NCBI RefSeq assembly: GCF_012932565.1 | Contig: NZ_JABBYJ010000003.1 | Location: forward strand, 248,001 to 312,000 | Reading direction: 5' to 3' | Source: Sneathiella limimaris | Lineage (GTDB): Bacteria > Pseudomonadota > Alphaproteobacteria > Sneathiellales > Sneathiellaceae | DNA: 64,000 nucleotides | In this document: one piece after another, positions 46,353 to 55,517 of the stretch | How the letters are laid out: the number at the start of each line of letters is the position of its first letter | Numbering within the stretch: position 1 is the first letter of the stretch | Position numbers and translations under genes: made by a program | Notes under the pieces: generated by a model | Seen by the model: only the letters and a program-made list of their open reading frames with translations | Databases searched by the model: none | What the model was told of the DNA's origin: nothing

Positions 46353-47159
46353 TTAAGCAGATACCTGCTCTTCCAGTTTCTTAGGCGCTCCCATAAAGTG
46401 TTTTTGATAGCGACCGGTAATGTTGGAGGTCTCAACCAATAGACAGATATCTGTTGTGTTAAACTCATGATCAATGACAGCGCCGTCGCCAACCACACCG
46501 CCAACCCGCAAGTAACCCTTGATCAGGGCCGGCATTTCCCGCATGGCCTGACGCACATCAAGTTGATCTTTCTTTAGAATTTTCATGGGCACATATCTTT
46601 TCATTTGAGCCTTTGGTCTCCAGAAAGACGGCGCTTTGTGGAACCTGTTCAGGTAAGAAAGAGCAGATGAAAACTCCCGAACATCTGTTCCCGGAAAACT
46701 CGCGCAGCCAAACATCAGGCTGATGTCATGTGCCAAAAGATAATCCGCAATACCTCGCCAGAGAAGCTGCATGATCGCTTTGCCACGATAGTCTGGGTCT
46801 ACGCAGGATCTGCCAAGCTCAACATGCTCACCGGAATAATTTTTAAGCCGCGCCAGATCAAATTCAGAGGCGGAATAGTACCCACCAAATTGATCAGCAA
46901 CAGATTTTCGAAGTAATCGATAGGTGCCAACTACTTTGAGATCTTCAGCATTTAGGGAAAATTCATTTTCAATGACAATCAGATGGTCACAGATGTCATC
47001 AAAACCATCCATATCCCGGCCCAGTGCCCTGATTTCCTGAGAGGGCAAGGCCCCCATTCCTTCATAAAACACCCGATATCGCAACTCTTGTGCCTTGATA
47101 ATTTCTGTTCGTGTTCGTGCCAGGCGAACGGTCAGGTTAGTGGACGCCATCTGTTGCAT
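46353..47159 (-). CDS. olsB: L-ornithine N(alpha)-acyltransferase (OlsB-like)
   Basis: A 268-residue acyltransferase of the GNAT-like OlsB family (Acetyltransf_5). The family pattern is visible: LRYRVFYEGMGA near residue 30, DICDHLIVIE, VGTYRLLR, SEFDL, then VELGRSCVDPDYRGKAIMQLLWRGI with the acyl-donor loop, and GCASFPGTD. OlsB moves a 3-hydroxyacyl group from ACP to ornithine, making lyso-ornithine lipid, a phosphorus-free membrane lipid. The second enzyme, OlsA, is not adjacent. ATG 47159 follows GGAGAG by 6 bases. A related haemolysin-like annotation is possible, but the length and motifs fit OlsB. Confidence 0.87.
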   Translation of the reverse strand: MQQMASTNLTVRLARTRTEIIKAQELRYRVFYEGMGALPSQEIRALGRDMDGFDDICDHLIVIENEFSLNAEDLKVVGTYRLLRKSVADQFGGYYSASEFDLARLKNYSGEHVELGRSCVDPDYRGKAIMQLLWRGIADYLLAHDISLMFGCASFPGTDVREFSSALSYLNRFHKAPSFWRPKAQMKRYVPMKILKKDQLDVRQAMREMPALIKGYLRVGGVVGDGAVIDHEFNTTDICLLVETSNITGRYQKHFMGAPKKLEEQVSA

Positions 47160-47356
47160 TTAATCTCTCCAAATACCCAAGGCTGTGTTTGAAGAAAAAT
47201 ATGAAGTCGCGCCTACATCTTCTTTGCAATCCGGTGAAACTTTAGTGACAGGTCGAAAGACCCCAACTGGCAAGTCAGCGACGGCATCAGATTGACAAAA
47301 GCCATAGAAGTCTCCACTTTAGCGGAAGGGCGCTTTTAAGAAATACAAACCAGAAT

Positions 47357-48367
47357 ATGACCCAGATTAAACTTTCCGTACTTGATCAATCCCCTGTTCG
47401 ATCCGGCGCAACAGCGCAGGACGCACTTCGGGAAACAATTGAACTGGCCCGCCTGACTGACCGGCTTGGATTTCACCGCTATTGGGTGGCAGAGCATCAC
47501 GCCTCCAGTGGGCTGACGGGCTCCGCTCCAGAAATTTTGTTGGCTCGGCTGGGTGCGGAAACCTCTCGCATTCGCCTCGGCTCGGGCGGTGTCATGCTCT
47601 CCCATTACTCCCCCTTTAAGGTGGCGGAATGGTTCAATCTGCTGGAAAGTCTCTATCCCGGGCGGATTGATCTCGGAATAGGTCGCGCCCCCGGCAGCGA
47701 CCAGATTACTGCCCATGCACTTGCCTATGGAAATGCCCCGAGGGGACCCAGGGAATACCCAAGTCAGGTTCGGGACCTCATGAGCTTCCTAAGCGGCAAT
47801 TTTGAAGAAGGACACCCGCTCAAAAACGTTATCGCAACACCGGTTCCGCCGTCTCAGCCGCATCTTTGGATGCTCGGCAGCAGTGACCAATCGGCCCAGA
47901 TGGCAGCCCTCTTTGGCACGCCTTTTTCCTTTGCTCACTTCATCACCGATGAACAGGGCCCGGAAATCATGCAGATGTATCGAAGCATGTTTGAACCCTC
48001 GGACATTGCAGAAGTGCCTGAGGGTAATATCGGGATATTTGTGATCTGCGCCGAAACCGAGGAAGAAGCCAAACGCCTTGCCGCTAGCCGTGACTTGTGG
48101 CGAACCCGACTGGACACCGGCCATATTGGCCCTGTTCCAAGCGTGGAAGAGGCTTTAGCTTACGAATACTCACCTATTGAGGAACAGCGCCGCCAGTATC
48201 ATTCAAGGCGGAACATTATTGGCACACCTGCACAGGTCAAAGAAAAGCTGCTTCAAACGCTGGACAGGTACCAGGTCGATGAGGCGGTTATTGTAACTAT
48301 TACACATAGCCACGAGGCCCGCCTCAAATCCTACGAATTAATCGCCCAGGAATTTGGATTAAGCTGA
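47357..48367 (+). CDS. LLM-class (luciferase-like) flavin-dependent oxidoreductase
   Basis: A 336-residue TIM-barrel flavoprotein of the bacterial luciferase-like group (MsnO8-like). It begins KLSVLDQSPVRSGATAQDAL, has FHRYWVAEHHASSGLTGSAPE, GSGGVMLSHYSPFKVAEWF and GRIDLGIGRAPGSDQ, all typical of the FMN-dependent 'yajO/MsnO8' LLM enzymes encoded by many proteobacteria. It uses reduced FMN and O2; the substrate is unknown. Its stop at 48367 directly abuts that of the convergent aldo/keto reductase. There is no neighbouring flavin reductase. Confidence 0.9.
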   Translation: MTQIKLSVLDQSPVRSGATAQDALRETIELARLTDRLGFHRYWVAEHHASSGLTGSAPEILLARLGAETSRIRLGSGGVMLSHYSPFKVAEWFNLLESLYPGRIDLGIGRAPGSDQITAHALAYGNAPRGPREYPSQVRDLMSFLSGNFEEGHPLKNVIATPVPPSQPHLWMLGSSDQSAQMAALFGTPFSFAHFITDEQGPEIMQMYRSMFEPSDIAEVPEGNIGIFVICAETEEEAKRLAASRDLWRTRLDTGHIGPVPSVEEALAYEYSPIEEQRRQYHSRRNIIGTPAQVKEKLLQTLDRYQVDEAVIVTITHSHEARLKSYELIAQEFGLS

Positions 48368-49360
48368 TCAGGCAAACTGTTCCGTAAAAACAGTTGACTG
48401 GGCCTGGTCATTATAGCGCCCACCGATAACTGTATCCTGATTGATCAGTTTCTCCAGACACGCCATCACATCGTCGCTGATGGAAACCGCAGCGGCACCC
48501 GCATTTTCCTTCATATGCTCAATGACAGTTGTGCCGGGGATAGGAATAATATGGTCATCTTTATGTAGCAGCCAGGCAAGTGCAAGCTGCGCCATAGTAC
48601 AGCCTGTTTCCTGCGCCAGATTTGCATACTCCTCCAGCAATTCCAGGTTCTTTTCATAAGTGTCTGGCTGGAACCGTGGCATGGTCACCCGAATGTCATC
48701 TGGATGCAGTCCACTGACGTCCTGCAAGGTTCCGGTCAGGAATTTACGGGCAACTGGGCTAAAGGCGACAAAGGCTGCGCCAATATCCTTACAGGCTTGC
48801 AAAACGGCAATTTCCGGATTGCGGGTCCACAGGGAATATTCCGTCTGTACGGCAGCAATCGGGTGAATGGCATGCGCCCGCTTGATTTGTTCCGCTGATA
48901 CCTCAGACATGCCCACATATCGGATTTTACCCTCTGAAACCAGCTCTGACAGGGTACCAATCGTATCCTCAAGCGGTACGTTTGGGTCCGCCCGATGCAG
49001 ATAATAAAGATCAATAACATCCACCCCAAGGCGACTTAGGCTATCTTCGCAGGTTTCCCGAATTGCATCGGGGTGGCCATTAATTTCCTTAACGCCTTCC
49101 CGGTTCCGGCGAAGACCGCATTTACTGGCCAGTACAAATTCATCCCGCCTGGATTTCAGGGCCTTACCGACCAATTTCTCATTTTCACCGAACCCATAAA
49201 GGGCAGCTGTATCCATCAAAGTGTAACCGGCGTCTAACGCCTCATTCAAAAGACGGATACCATAGGCTTCGTCTGGCCCTGGTCCATATCCGTATGAAAG
49301 GTTCATACAACCAAGACCAATGGAAGAGACAGAGAGGTCGGCAATTTTACGTGTTTGCAT
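48368..49360 (-). CDS. Aldo/keto reductase
   Basis: A 330-residue aldo/keto reductase with the (beta/alpha)8 barrel. The catalytic tetrad can be seen: Asp and Tyr in LMDTAALYGFGENE (about 50-60), Lys in VLASKCG and His in DLYYLHRADP. The C-terminal NADPH-binding part has IPIPGTTVIEHMKENAGA. It matches the AKR13/YajO-like branch (SSIGLGCMNLS start) and reduces aldehydes or ketones with NADPH; the physiological substrate is unknown. Its start region is 192 bases from glpR, which is divergent. Confidence 0.9.
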   Translation of the reverse strand: MQTRKIADLSVSSIGLGCMNLSYGYGPGPDEAYGIRLLNEALDAGYTLMDTAALYGFGENEKLVGKALKSRRDEFVLASKCGLRRNREGVKEINGHPDAIRETCEDSLSRLGVDVIDLYYLHRADPNVPLEDTIGTLSELVSEGKIRYVGMSEVSAEQIKRAHAIHPIAAVQTEYSLWTRNPEIAVLQACKDIGAAFVAFSPVARKFLTGTLQDVSGLHPDDIRVTMPRFQPDTYEKNLELLEEYANLAQETGCTMAQLALAWLLHKDDHIIPIPGTTVIEHMKENAGAAAVSISDDVMACLEKLINQDTVIGGRYNDQAQSTVFTEQFA

Positions 49361-49461
49361 TTTTAGTTCTTGTCCTTGAAAGGGCGCCCCAGAATTTCAA
49401 AACTCAGGATAAAGGCTATCCGCTTTGGGGTAAACAATGAGCTGGAAAATTTATTTCTACC

Positions 49462-49477
49462 AAGGTCATATAACCTT
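49462..49477. promoter_or_regulatory. Near-palindrome upstream of glpR
   Basis: AAGGTCATATAACCTT is a 16-bp palindrome with one mismatched pair, in the 192-base gap between the aldo/keto reductase and glpR starts. It does not match the E. coli GlpR operator. It may be a regulator site for either divergent gene. Confidence 0.3.
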
Positions 49478-49564
49478 AACACTCGCCTGAAATTTATTGT
49501 ACTCCAGCGATCAATACGATAGCTTTTTCAAAGGTCGAGTATATAAAAATAAATGGGGAGTCGA

Positions 49565-50368
49565 ATGGAAGTCATCAGCCCTCGACAGACTGAAATAATG
49601 AATATGTTGCGTCAGGACGGACGTGTTGGCGTTGACGAATTGTCAGAGTTTTTCAATGTCTCCCCGCAAACAATCCGAAAAGACCTCAATGAACTGAGTG
49701 AACAGGACCTCCTTCAGCGGGTTCATGGTGGTGCTGTTCTTTCTTCCGGGGTGAAAAACTTCGAATATGAAGCCAGACGGCTTTTGGCTGTTGAGGAAAA
49801 ACGTCATATTGGCGTGCTTGCAGCAACCCTCATCCCTGACAACTGCACCCTGCTGATTAATATCGGGACCACAACCGAACAGGTTGCGATCGCTCTTCGC
49901 GGCAAAGAAGGGATGATGGCCATTACCAATAACATCAATGTGGTCAATATTCTCTCCGGCACACCGGGCTTCGAAGTGATTGTTGCAGGTGGTGTGGTTC
50001 GCCCAACCGATGGCGGTGTCATTGGGGAGGCCACGGTCGACTTTATCAAGCAGTTCAAGGTGGATTATGCGGTGATTGGCGCGTCTGCCATTGATGAAGA
50101 TGGCTCCCTGCTTGATTATGACTATCGGGAAGTAAAAGTCGCCCAAGCCATTATTGAAAATGCGCGTCAGACTATTCTCGTCGCCGATAGTATGAAGCTC
50201 GAACGATCCGCCCCAGTGCGCATCGGACATCTGACCCAGCTTGACTACATTGTCACAGACAAAAAACTGCCGAAACATCTGCAGGCCATCTGTGACGAGA
50301 ATGACGTCAAAGTCAAAGTCACCGAAGCCCACGGCTTCACCACAAACCGGGTAGAGAGCGCCTCATAA
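49565..50368 (+). CDS. glpR: DeoR-family glycerol-3-phosphate regulon repressor GlpR
   Basis: About 267 residues. The DeoR-type HTH occupies residues 1-60 (SPRQTEIMNMLRQDGRVGVDELSEFFNVSPQTIRKDLNELSEQDLLQRVHGGA). The C-terminal DeoR sugar-phosphate-binding domain carries INIGTTTEQVA, GGVVRPTDGGVIGEATVDFI and ILVADSMKLERSAPVRIG. GlpR is released from DNA by glycerol-3-phosphate. I chose ATG 49565 (MEVISPRQTE) with GGGGAG just upstream; an ATG at 49553 overlaps that ribosome site. glpK follows after 83 bases. It likely controls glpK and perhaps the ugp genes further right. Confidence 0.92.
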   Translation: MEVISPRQTEIMNMLRQDGRVGVDELSEFFNVSPQTIRKDLNELSEQDLLQRVHGGAVLSSGVKNFEYEARRLLAVEEKRHIGVLAATLIPDNCTLLINIGTTTEQVAIALRGKEGMMAITNNINVVNILSGTPGFEVIVAGGVVRPTDGGVIGEATVDFIKQFKVDYAVIGASAIDEDGSLLDYDYREVKVAQAIIENARQTILVADSMKLERSAPVRIGHLTQLDYIVTDKKLPKHLQAICDENDVKVKVTEAHGFTTNRVESAS

Positions 50369-50451
50369 ACACCTTCATTTACTTTCTTTTTTCTCTCGAT
50401 TACTGGTAAAGTCGAAACAATAAGAAAGTTAGTCAGGGAAGGAACTCCACT

Positions 50452-51942
50452 ATGTCAAAATATGTTCTGGCAATTGATCAGGGCACGACCTCGTCACGGG
50501 CCATTCTATTTGATCAGCAGACAAATATTGTCGCCGTTGGACAGCAGGAATTTGACCAGCACTTCCCCTCCTCCGGATGGGTGGAACATGAGCCGGAAGA
50601 CATCTGGAATTCGACAGTTGCGACCTGCCGCGAAGCCCTGCAAAAAGCTGGAGCTACGGCTTCAGATGTTGTTGCAATTGGCATCACCAACCAACGCGAA
50701 ACAACTATAGTCTGGGATCGGGATACGGGCGAAGCTATTCACCGTGCCATCGTCTGGCAGGACCGGCGAACCTCTGATTTTTGTCAAAGGCTCAAGATAA
50801 ATGGTTTGGAGCCGCTTTTCACCGAAAAAACCGGACTCCTGTTGGATCCCTATTTTTCCGGCACGAAAATCGCCTGGATCTTGGACAATGTGGAAGGCGC
50901 CCGGGAAAAAGCGGAGACAGGAAAGCTCGCCTTTGGAACGGTCGACACTTATCTTCTGTGGCGATTAACGAGTGGCAAAGTCCACAAAACGGATGCCACT
51001 AACGCCAGCCGCACCCTGATCTACAACATCAAGGAAGGCAAATGGGATGATGAGCTTCTGAAAATCCTCAACATCCCCGCGACACTTTTGCCTGATGTCG
51101 AAAGCTGCTCTGCAGAATTTGGGGAAACAAACGCCGATTTGTTTGGCGCCCCGATCCGCGTGACCGGTATCGCCGGGGATCAGCAGGCCGCCACCATCGG
51201 TCAGGCTTGTTTTGAGCCGGGCATGATGAAGTCGACTTATGGAACGGGTTGTTTTGCCCTTATTAACACCGGGGACAAACCGGTCCAGTCCACAAATAAG
51301 CTTTTAACCACAATCGCCTATCAATTGGATGGGAAGCCCACATACGCACTTGAGGGGTCCATCTTTGTGGCGGGATCTGCAGTTCAGTGGCTTCGCGACG
51401 GCCTTGGTATTATCGAACAGGCCAGCCAGTCAGGCGAACTTGCCGATCAGGCAGACCCGGAACAGCAGCTTATTATGGTTCCGGCATTTGTTGGACTTGG
51501 CGCACCTTACTGGGATGCGGATTGCCGCGGAGCGATCTTTGGCCTGACCCGCGGGACAGGCCCAAAAGAAATTTCCCGTGCAGCGCTAGAATCCGTCTGT
51601 TTCCAGACCCGCGACTTGCTGGAGGCAATGATGGGGGATATGGGCGCTAAAGCAGATACTGTTCTTCGGGTGGACGGGGGCATGGTTGCCTCCGACTGGA
51701 CCATGCAACGTCTTTCTGATCTGACAGGGGCCCCCGTTGATCGTCCTGAAATTCTAGAGACCACTGCCCTGGGCGCTGCCTATCTGGCTGGTCTTCAGGT
51801 TGGTTTCTATCCTGGACCGGAAGAGTTTGCTAAACTCTGGAAACAGGAGAAACGCTTTAGCCCAACGGTTGATAATCAATCCCGCGACAGTCATTATGAT
51901 CTGTGGAAGGACGCCGTTTCCCGAACTTTAAGCACCCGATAG
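50452..51942 (+). CDS. glpK: Glycerol kinase
   Basis: A 496-residue FGGY-family glycerol kinase of normal length. It has the N-terminal phosphate-binding loop [50 protein letters not shown], the ATP-site segment [14 protein letters not shown] and the FGGY-type C-terminal [27 protein letters not shown]. It phosphorylates glycerol to sn-glycerol-3-phosphate. AAGGA precedes the ATG. No glpD or glpF lies in the window. It follows glpR on the same strand and is followed 13 bases later by a thioredoxin-fold gene. Confidence 0.97.
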   Translation: MSKYVLAIDQGTTSSRAILFDQQTNIVAVGQQEFDQHFPSSGWVEHEPEDIWNSTVATCREALQKAGATASDVVAIGITNQRETTIVWDRDTGEAIHRAIVWQDRRTSDFCQRLKINGLEPLFTEKTGLLLDPYFSGTKIAWILDNVEGAREKAETGKLAFGTVDTYLLWRLTSGKVHKTDATNASRTLIYNIKEGKWDDELLKILNIPATLLPDVESCSAEFGETNADLFGAPIRVTGIAGDQQAATIGQACFEPGMMKSTYGTGCFALINTGDKPVQSTNKLLTTIAYQLDGKPTYALEGSIFVAGSAVQWLRDGLGIIEQASQSGELADQADPEQQLIMVPAFVGLGAPYWDADCRGAIFGLTRGTGPKEISRAALESVCFQTRDLLEAMMGDMGAKADTVLRVDGGMVASDWTMQRLSDLTGAPVDRPEILETTALGAAYLAGLQVGFYPGPEEFAKLWKQEKRFSPTVDNQSRDSHYDLWKDAVSRTLSTR

Positions 51943-51955
51943 ACAGGTATTGAGA

Positions 51956-52582
51956 ATGAAAGTTGAGTATTTTTTTGCGTCTTATTCTGCGTTTGCCTAT
52001 ATCGGCAATGAAGAATTACACCGCATCGCCAGTCGCCATAATCTGGAAATTCGCTATGTCCCCTTTGATCTTCGGGCAACGCTTCCAGCTGCGGGTGCCA
52101 CACCAATGCCAGAGCGCAGTCAGGCGCATAAAGACTATTTCTTTGGCCGGGAAATATCCCGGACCGCAGAATATCGGGGGCTCGAAATCCTTGATTTTAT
52201 CCCGACACACCATGCCAACGACATCACCCTTTCCAACTGCCTGTTGATCGCAGCAGATCAGTCAGGTGCTGATATGCGGAAGCTGACAAATGTCATGATG
52301 CATGCCCACTGGGCGAAGGACGCCGACCTTGATGATGAACAGACGCTGCTGGACATCTGCGCCGAGGCTGATTTGGATGGTATGGCGTTGATGGAAACTG
52401 CCCGGACTGCTGATGTCTTGGCTCAATATGAAAAGAATACCAAGGAAGCCATTGAGCGTTCTGTCTTTGGATCTCCAACCTATTTCTTGGATGGGGATAT
52501 GTTCTATGGCCAGGACCGGCTGGAAATGATGGAGCGGGCGATCGAAAAACCCTACAAGGGAAGGTGGCCTATCCGAGGATAA
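51956..52582 (+). CDS. DsbA-fold protein, 2-hydroxychromene-2-carboxylate isomerase/kappa-GST-like
   Basis: About 208 residues of the DsbA-type thioredoxin fold in its HCCA-isomerase/kappa glutathione transferase branch. The N-terminal VEYFFASYSAFAYIGNEEL replaces the CxxC of DsbA with a serine motif, and the C-terminal VFGSPTYFLDGDMFYGQDRLEMMERAI is the family signature. Such enzymes use glutathione in isomerisation or transfer reactions, originally in naphthalene degradation; here no aromatic pathway is present. ATG 51956 lies 13 bases after glpK, so the two are likely cotranscribed. Its role in glycerol metabolism is unexplained. It is convergent with ugpC (27 bases). Confidence 0.88.
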   Translation: MKVEYFFASYSAFAYIGNEELHRIASRHNLEIRYVPFDLRATLPAAGATPMPERSQAHKDYFFGREISRTAEYRGLEILDFIPTHHANDITLSNCLLIAADQSGADMRKLTNVMMHAHWAKDADLDDEQTLLDICAEADLDGMALMETARTADVLAQYEKNTKEAIERSVFGSPTYFLDGDMFYGQDRLEMMERAIEKPYKGRWPIRG

Positions 52583-52609
52583 AACCTCCCCCCCTTGCAC
52601 CCCAAAACT

Positions 52610-53698
52610 TTAGATGTCGATCCGGCGGGTCGTGACCGGGTCAAACAGATGGATATGATCGGGCGTAATGGCGATCGGCAGGATTTCGCCGACCCTAACT
52701 GCCTGCGTCCCGCTGCAGCGAACTGTCAGATCATTTTGGTCTGAACCAAAATGCCCATGGATCAAGGTGTCTGCACCCAGATGTTCAACCAAAGTGACAG
52801 TGAGTGGCAGTGCCCCTGCCTCTGAACTTGCAATCTCCAGATGCTCTGGCCGAACGCCGAGCTTAATAGGCTTACCCGCCATAGATTTCAGGCCTTCGCC
52901 GCCAACTGGCAGATTGATCCCTTGAGCGATCGCGATTTCAGCGCCGCTATCGCTCACTTTCGTATCGACAATGTTCATAGCTGGCGAGCCAATGAACTCA
53001 GCCACAAACAGGGAGGCTGGCTTTTCATAAAGCTCAATTGGTGTTCCCAGCTGTTCCACATTCCCGCCATTGAGCACCATCAACCGGTGCCCAAGGGTCA
53101 TGGCTTCGACCTGATCATGGGTTACGTAGATGCTGGTAATGCCAAGGCGTTCCTGCAAGCGTTTAATCTCGACCCGCATTTGAACCCGAAGTTTAGCATC
53201 CAGATTGGAAAGCGGCTCATCGAACAGGAACACACTCGGTTCACGCACGATGGCCCGGCCCATGGCCACGCGCTGCCGCTGGCCACCGCTCAGTTCACGG
53301 GGTTTACGGGTCATCTGGTCTTCTGTCAGCTCAAGGATAGACGCCGCGTTCTGTACCCGCTCCGCAATTTCCTGTTTGCTCAAACCCATAATTTTCAGAC
53401 CATAGGCCATGTTGTTATAGACCGTCATATGCGGATAAAGCGCATAGTTCTGGAACACCATGGCGATATCCCGCTGGGATGGCTCAACATTGTTGACCTC
53501 GCGGTCCCCAATTTTGAGACTTCCTTCGGTCACCCCTTCAAGCCCTGCAATCATCCGAAGCAGTGTTGATTTACCACAGCCTGACGGACCCACCAGAACT
53601 AGGAACTCCCCATCCTTTACATCCACATTAACACCATGGATGGCCTTAAAGCCGTTTGGATAGGTTTTCTGAATATTCTCAAGCGTTACACTTGCCAT
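52610..53698 (-). CDS. ugpC: sn-Glycerol-3-phosphate ABC transporter ATP-binding protein
   Basis: A 362-residue MalK/UgpC-type ATPase: Walker [10 protein letters not shown] at about 38-46, Q loop [12 protein letters not shown], signature [14 protein letters not shown], Walker [16 protein letters not shown], switch histidine YVTHDQ, and a C-terminal TOBE/regulatory domain (about 240-355) with GVRPEHLEI. It energises the UgpAE permease. Placement after ugpB-ugpA-ugpE, in the order seen in many alphaproteobacteria, and the neighbouring glpK-glpR favour glycerol-3-phosphate or a related phosphodiester. It is the last gene of the operon, 16 bases after ugpE. Confidence 0.92.
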   Translation of the reverse strand: MASVTLENIQKTYPNGFKAIHGVNVDVKDGEFLVLVGPSGCGKSTLLRMIAGLEGVTEGSLKIGDREVNNVEPSQRDIAMVFQNYALYPHMTVYNNMAYGLKIMGLSKQEIAERVQNAASILELTEDQMTRKPRELSGGQRQRVAMGRAIVREPSVFLFDEPLSNLDAKLRVQMRVEIKRLQERLGITSIYVTHDQVEAMTLGHRLMVLNGGNVEQLGTPIELYEKPASLFVAEFIGSPAMNIVDTKVSDSGAEIAIAQGINLPVGGEGLKSMAGKPIKLGVRPEHLEIASSEAGALPLTVTLVEHLGADTLIHGHFGSDQNDLTVRCSGTQAVRVGEILPIAITPDHIHLFDPVTTRRIDI

Positions 53699-53714
53699 TT
53701 CATACCTTCACGTC

Positions 53715-54563
53715 TTACTTTTCTGTTTCCGTCAAGCCCTGTACAAACAGGCGCTGCATAAAGACAACCACCAATACAGGCGGAATAACTGACAGCAGGG
53801 TTGTCATCATAATCAAATGCCACTGAGGCGCCTCTTCACCGGCTTCCAACATCCGACCGATTTGCATGACAATGGTGTACATGCTCTGATCTGTTGTCAC
53901 CAACAAAGGCCAAAGATACTGGTTCCAGCCATAGATAAAGAGGATCACAAACAAAGCCGCAATATTAGTCCGCGACATGGGGATCAAGATATCCTTGAAG
54001 AACCGGAACGGTCCTGCCCCATCAATCCGCGCAGCCTCCAAAAGCTCATCCGGGATCGTCAGGAATACCTGCCGGAACATGAAGGTGGCTGTGGCTGAAG
54101 CAATCAGCGGAACTGATAGTCCCCAGTAATTATCCAGCATGCCAAGGTTCGCAACCACCTCATAGGTCGGCAAAATCCGAACTTCCACCGGCAACATCAA
54201 GGTGATGAAGATCAGCCAGAAGAAAAACATGCGGAAAGGGAACTTGAAATACACGATAGCAAAAGCTGACATCAGCGAGATGATGATCTTACCGATTGCA
54301 ATCATCAGGGCCATGATCAAACTGTTGACAAGCATGTAGCCAATACCAATTCCATCGCCCCCTTTGAGGCCACTATCTAAGAGCGTGTTCAGGTTCTCAA
54401 AAAAGTGGCTTCCGGGCAAAACCGGTAGCGGTAGCTCGGACATGCGTCCTGCATCATGGGTTGCGGCAACAAATGTCAACCACAGGGGGAACGCGACAAC
54501 GAGCACACCCAGGATAAGGACCAGATGCTCCATGAATTTGAGGAAGGGTCTATTTTCAATCAT
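53715..54563 (-). CDS. ugpE: sn-Glycerol-3-phosphate ABC transporter permease UgpE
   Basis: A 282-residue permease with six membrane helices. The EAA coupling loop is visible as [24 protein letters not shown], and [33 protein letters not shown] is typical of UgpE. It forms the transmembrane pore with UgpA. Its ATG overlaps the ugpA stop by four bases (ATGA), so the subunits are translationally coupled. The second-last gene of the ugpBAEC operon on the minus strand. Confidence 0.93.
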   Translation of the reverse strand: MIENRPFLKFMEHLVLILGVLVVAFPLWLTFVAATHDAGRMSELPLPVLPGSHFFENLNTLLDSGLKGGDGIGIGYMLVNSLIMALMIAIGKIIISLMSAFAIVYFKFPFRMFFFWLIFITLMLPVEVRILPTYEVVANLGMLDNYWGLSVPLIASATATFMFRQVFLTIPDELLEAARIDGAGPFRFFKDILIPMSRTNIAALFVILFIYGWNQYLWPLLVTTDQSMYTIVMQIGRMLEAGEEAPQWHLIMMTTLLSVIPPVLVVVFMQRLFVQGLTETEK

Positions 54564-55444
54564 TGATAAGACACCTTTTTCTCAATAAAGCGGAACTGGA
54601 CAATAGTCAGCGCAACAACAATTGCCATGAGCACCACCGATTGCGCAGCCGAACCGCCAAGATCCAATCCAACAAAGCCATCATTATAAACTTTATACAC
54701 AAGGATCTGGGTGGAGTTTGCAGGTCCCCCCGCCGTCAGCGCATCAATAATCCCGAAGGTTTCAAAGAAGGCGTACACGACATTAACGACCAGCAGGAAG
54801 AAAGTCGTTGGCGACAATAGCGGGAACATAATCGTCCAAAACCGACGACCGGGTCCGGCGCCGTCAATGGCTGCCGCTTCAATCAAAGATTTTGGAATGG
54901 ACTGAAGTCCCGCCAGGAAGAATAGGAAGTTATAGGCAATCTGCTTCCAGGCAGCCGACAGGATCACCAGCGCCATGGCCTCATTGCCGTTTATCTTGTG
55001 GTTCCAGTCATACCCAATGAAGCTAAGGAGATACGGAAGTATTCCAAGCGATGGATTGAACATGAAAAACCACAGGGCACCTGCCGCAGCAGGAGCAACC
55101 GCATAGGGCCAAATCAAGAGAGTCCGGTAAACTCCAGATCCCTTTATGACCCGATCCGCCATCACAGCAAGCAATAGCGCAAAAGCCATTGCCGTGAAGG
55201 CGACGAGGAAAGAGAAAATGAATGTCCGCTCAAAGGCTTCCCAATACAGCGGATCACTGAATAACTCTTCAAAATTCTGGAACCAGACAAACTGGGTGGA
55301 AAGCCCAAAAGCATCCTCTACCAGCATGGACTGATAGAGAGCTTGACTGGCAGGCCAGATAAAAAACACCAGCGTGATTGCGATCTGCGGAAAGACCAAC
55401 AGAAAGGGCAAAGCCGATGGTGAGAAATGAACACGTTTTAACAT
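54560..55444 (-). CDS. ugpA: sn-Glycerol-3-phosphate ABC transporter permease UgpA
   Basis: A 294-residue permease with six helices. The family signatures [20 protein letters not shown] near the N-terminus, [10 protein letters not shown] and the EAA loop [25 protein letters not shown] are UgpA-like, as is [28 protein letters not shown]. It partners UgpE. The 73-base gap after ugpB holds a hairpin that may lower expression of the downstream genes relative to the binding protein. Confidence 0.93.
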   Translation of the reverse strand: MLKRVHFSPSALPFLLVFPQIAITLVFFIWPASQALYQSMLVEDAFGLSTQFVWFQNFEELFSDPLYWEAFERTFIFSFLVAFTAMAFALLLAVMADRVIKGSGVYRTLLIWPYAVAPAAAGALWFFMFNPSLGILPYLLSFIGYDWNHKINGNEAMALVILSAAWKQIAYNFLFFLAGLQSIPKSLIEAAAIDGAGPGRRFWTIMFPLLSPTTFFLLVVNVVYAFFETFGIIDALTAGGPANSTQILVYKVYNDGFVGLDLGGSAAQSVVLMAIVVALTIVQFRFIEKKVSYQ

Positions 55445-55468
55445 CTAAATAATAACCTGTAAGACAAG

Positions 55469-55500
55469 TCCCGCCGCTGAGTTTAACTCAAGCGACGGGA
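55469..55500 (-). repeat. Hairpin between ugpB and ugpA
   Basis: TCCCGCCGCTGAGTT and AACTCAAGCGACGGGA pair as a long stem with one mismatch and one bulged base. There is no T-run after it on the minus strand, so it is more likely an mRNA-stabilising or partial-attenuation hairpin after the abundant binding-protein gene than a full terminator. Confidence 0.6.
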
Positions 55501-55517
55501 TTACGGAGGCAAAATAT

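Noticed and set aside
52841-53569. Open frame of about 240 codons antisense to ugpC, and similar ones antisense to puuE (7761-8513), glpR (49643-50332) and the carboxylase (59181-59846)
   Set aside because: All lie fully inside clear, conserved genes on the other strand and show no family motifs.
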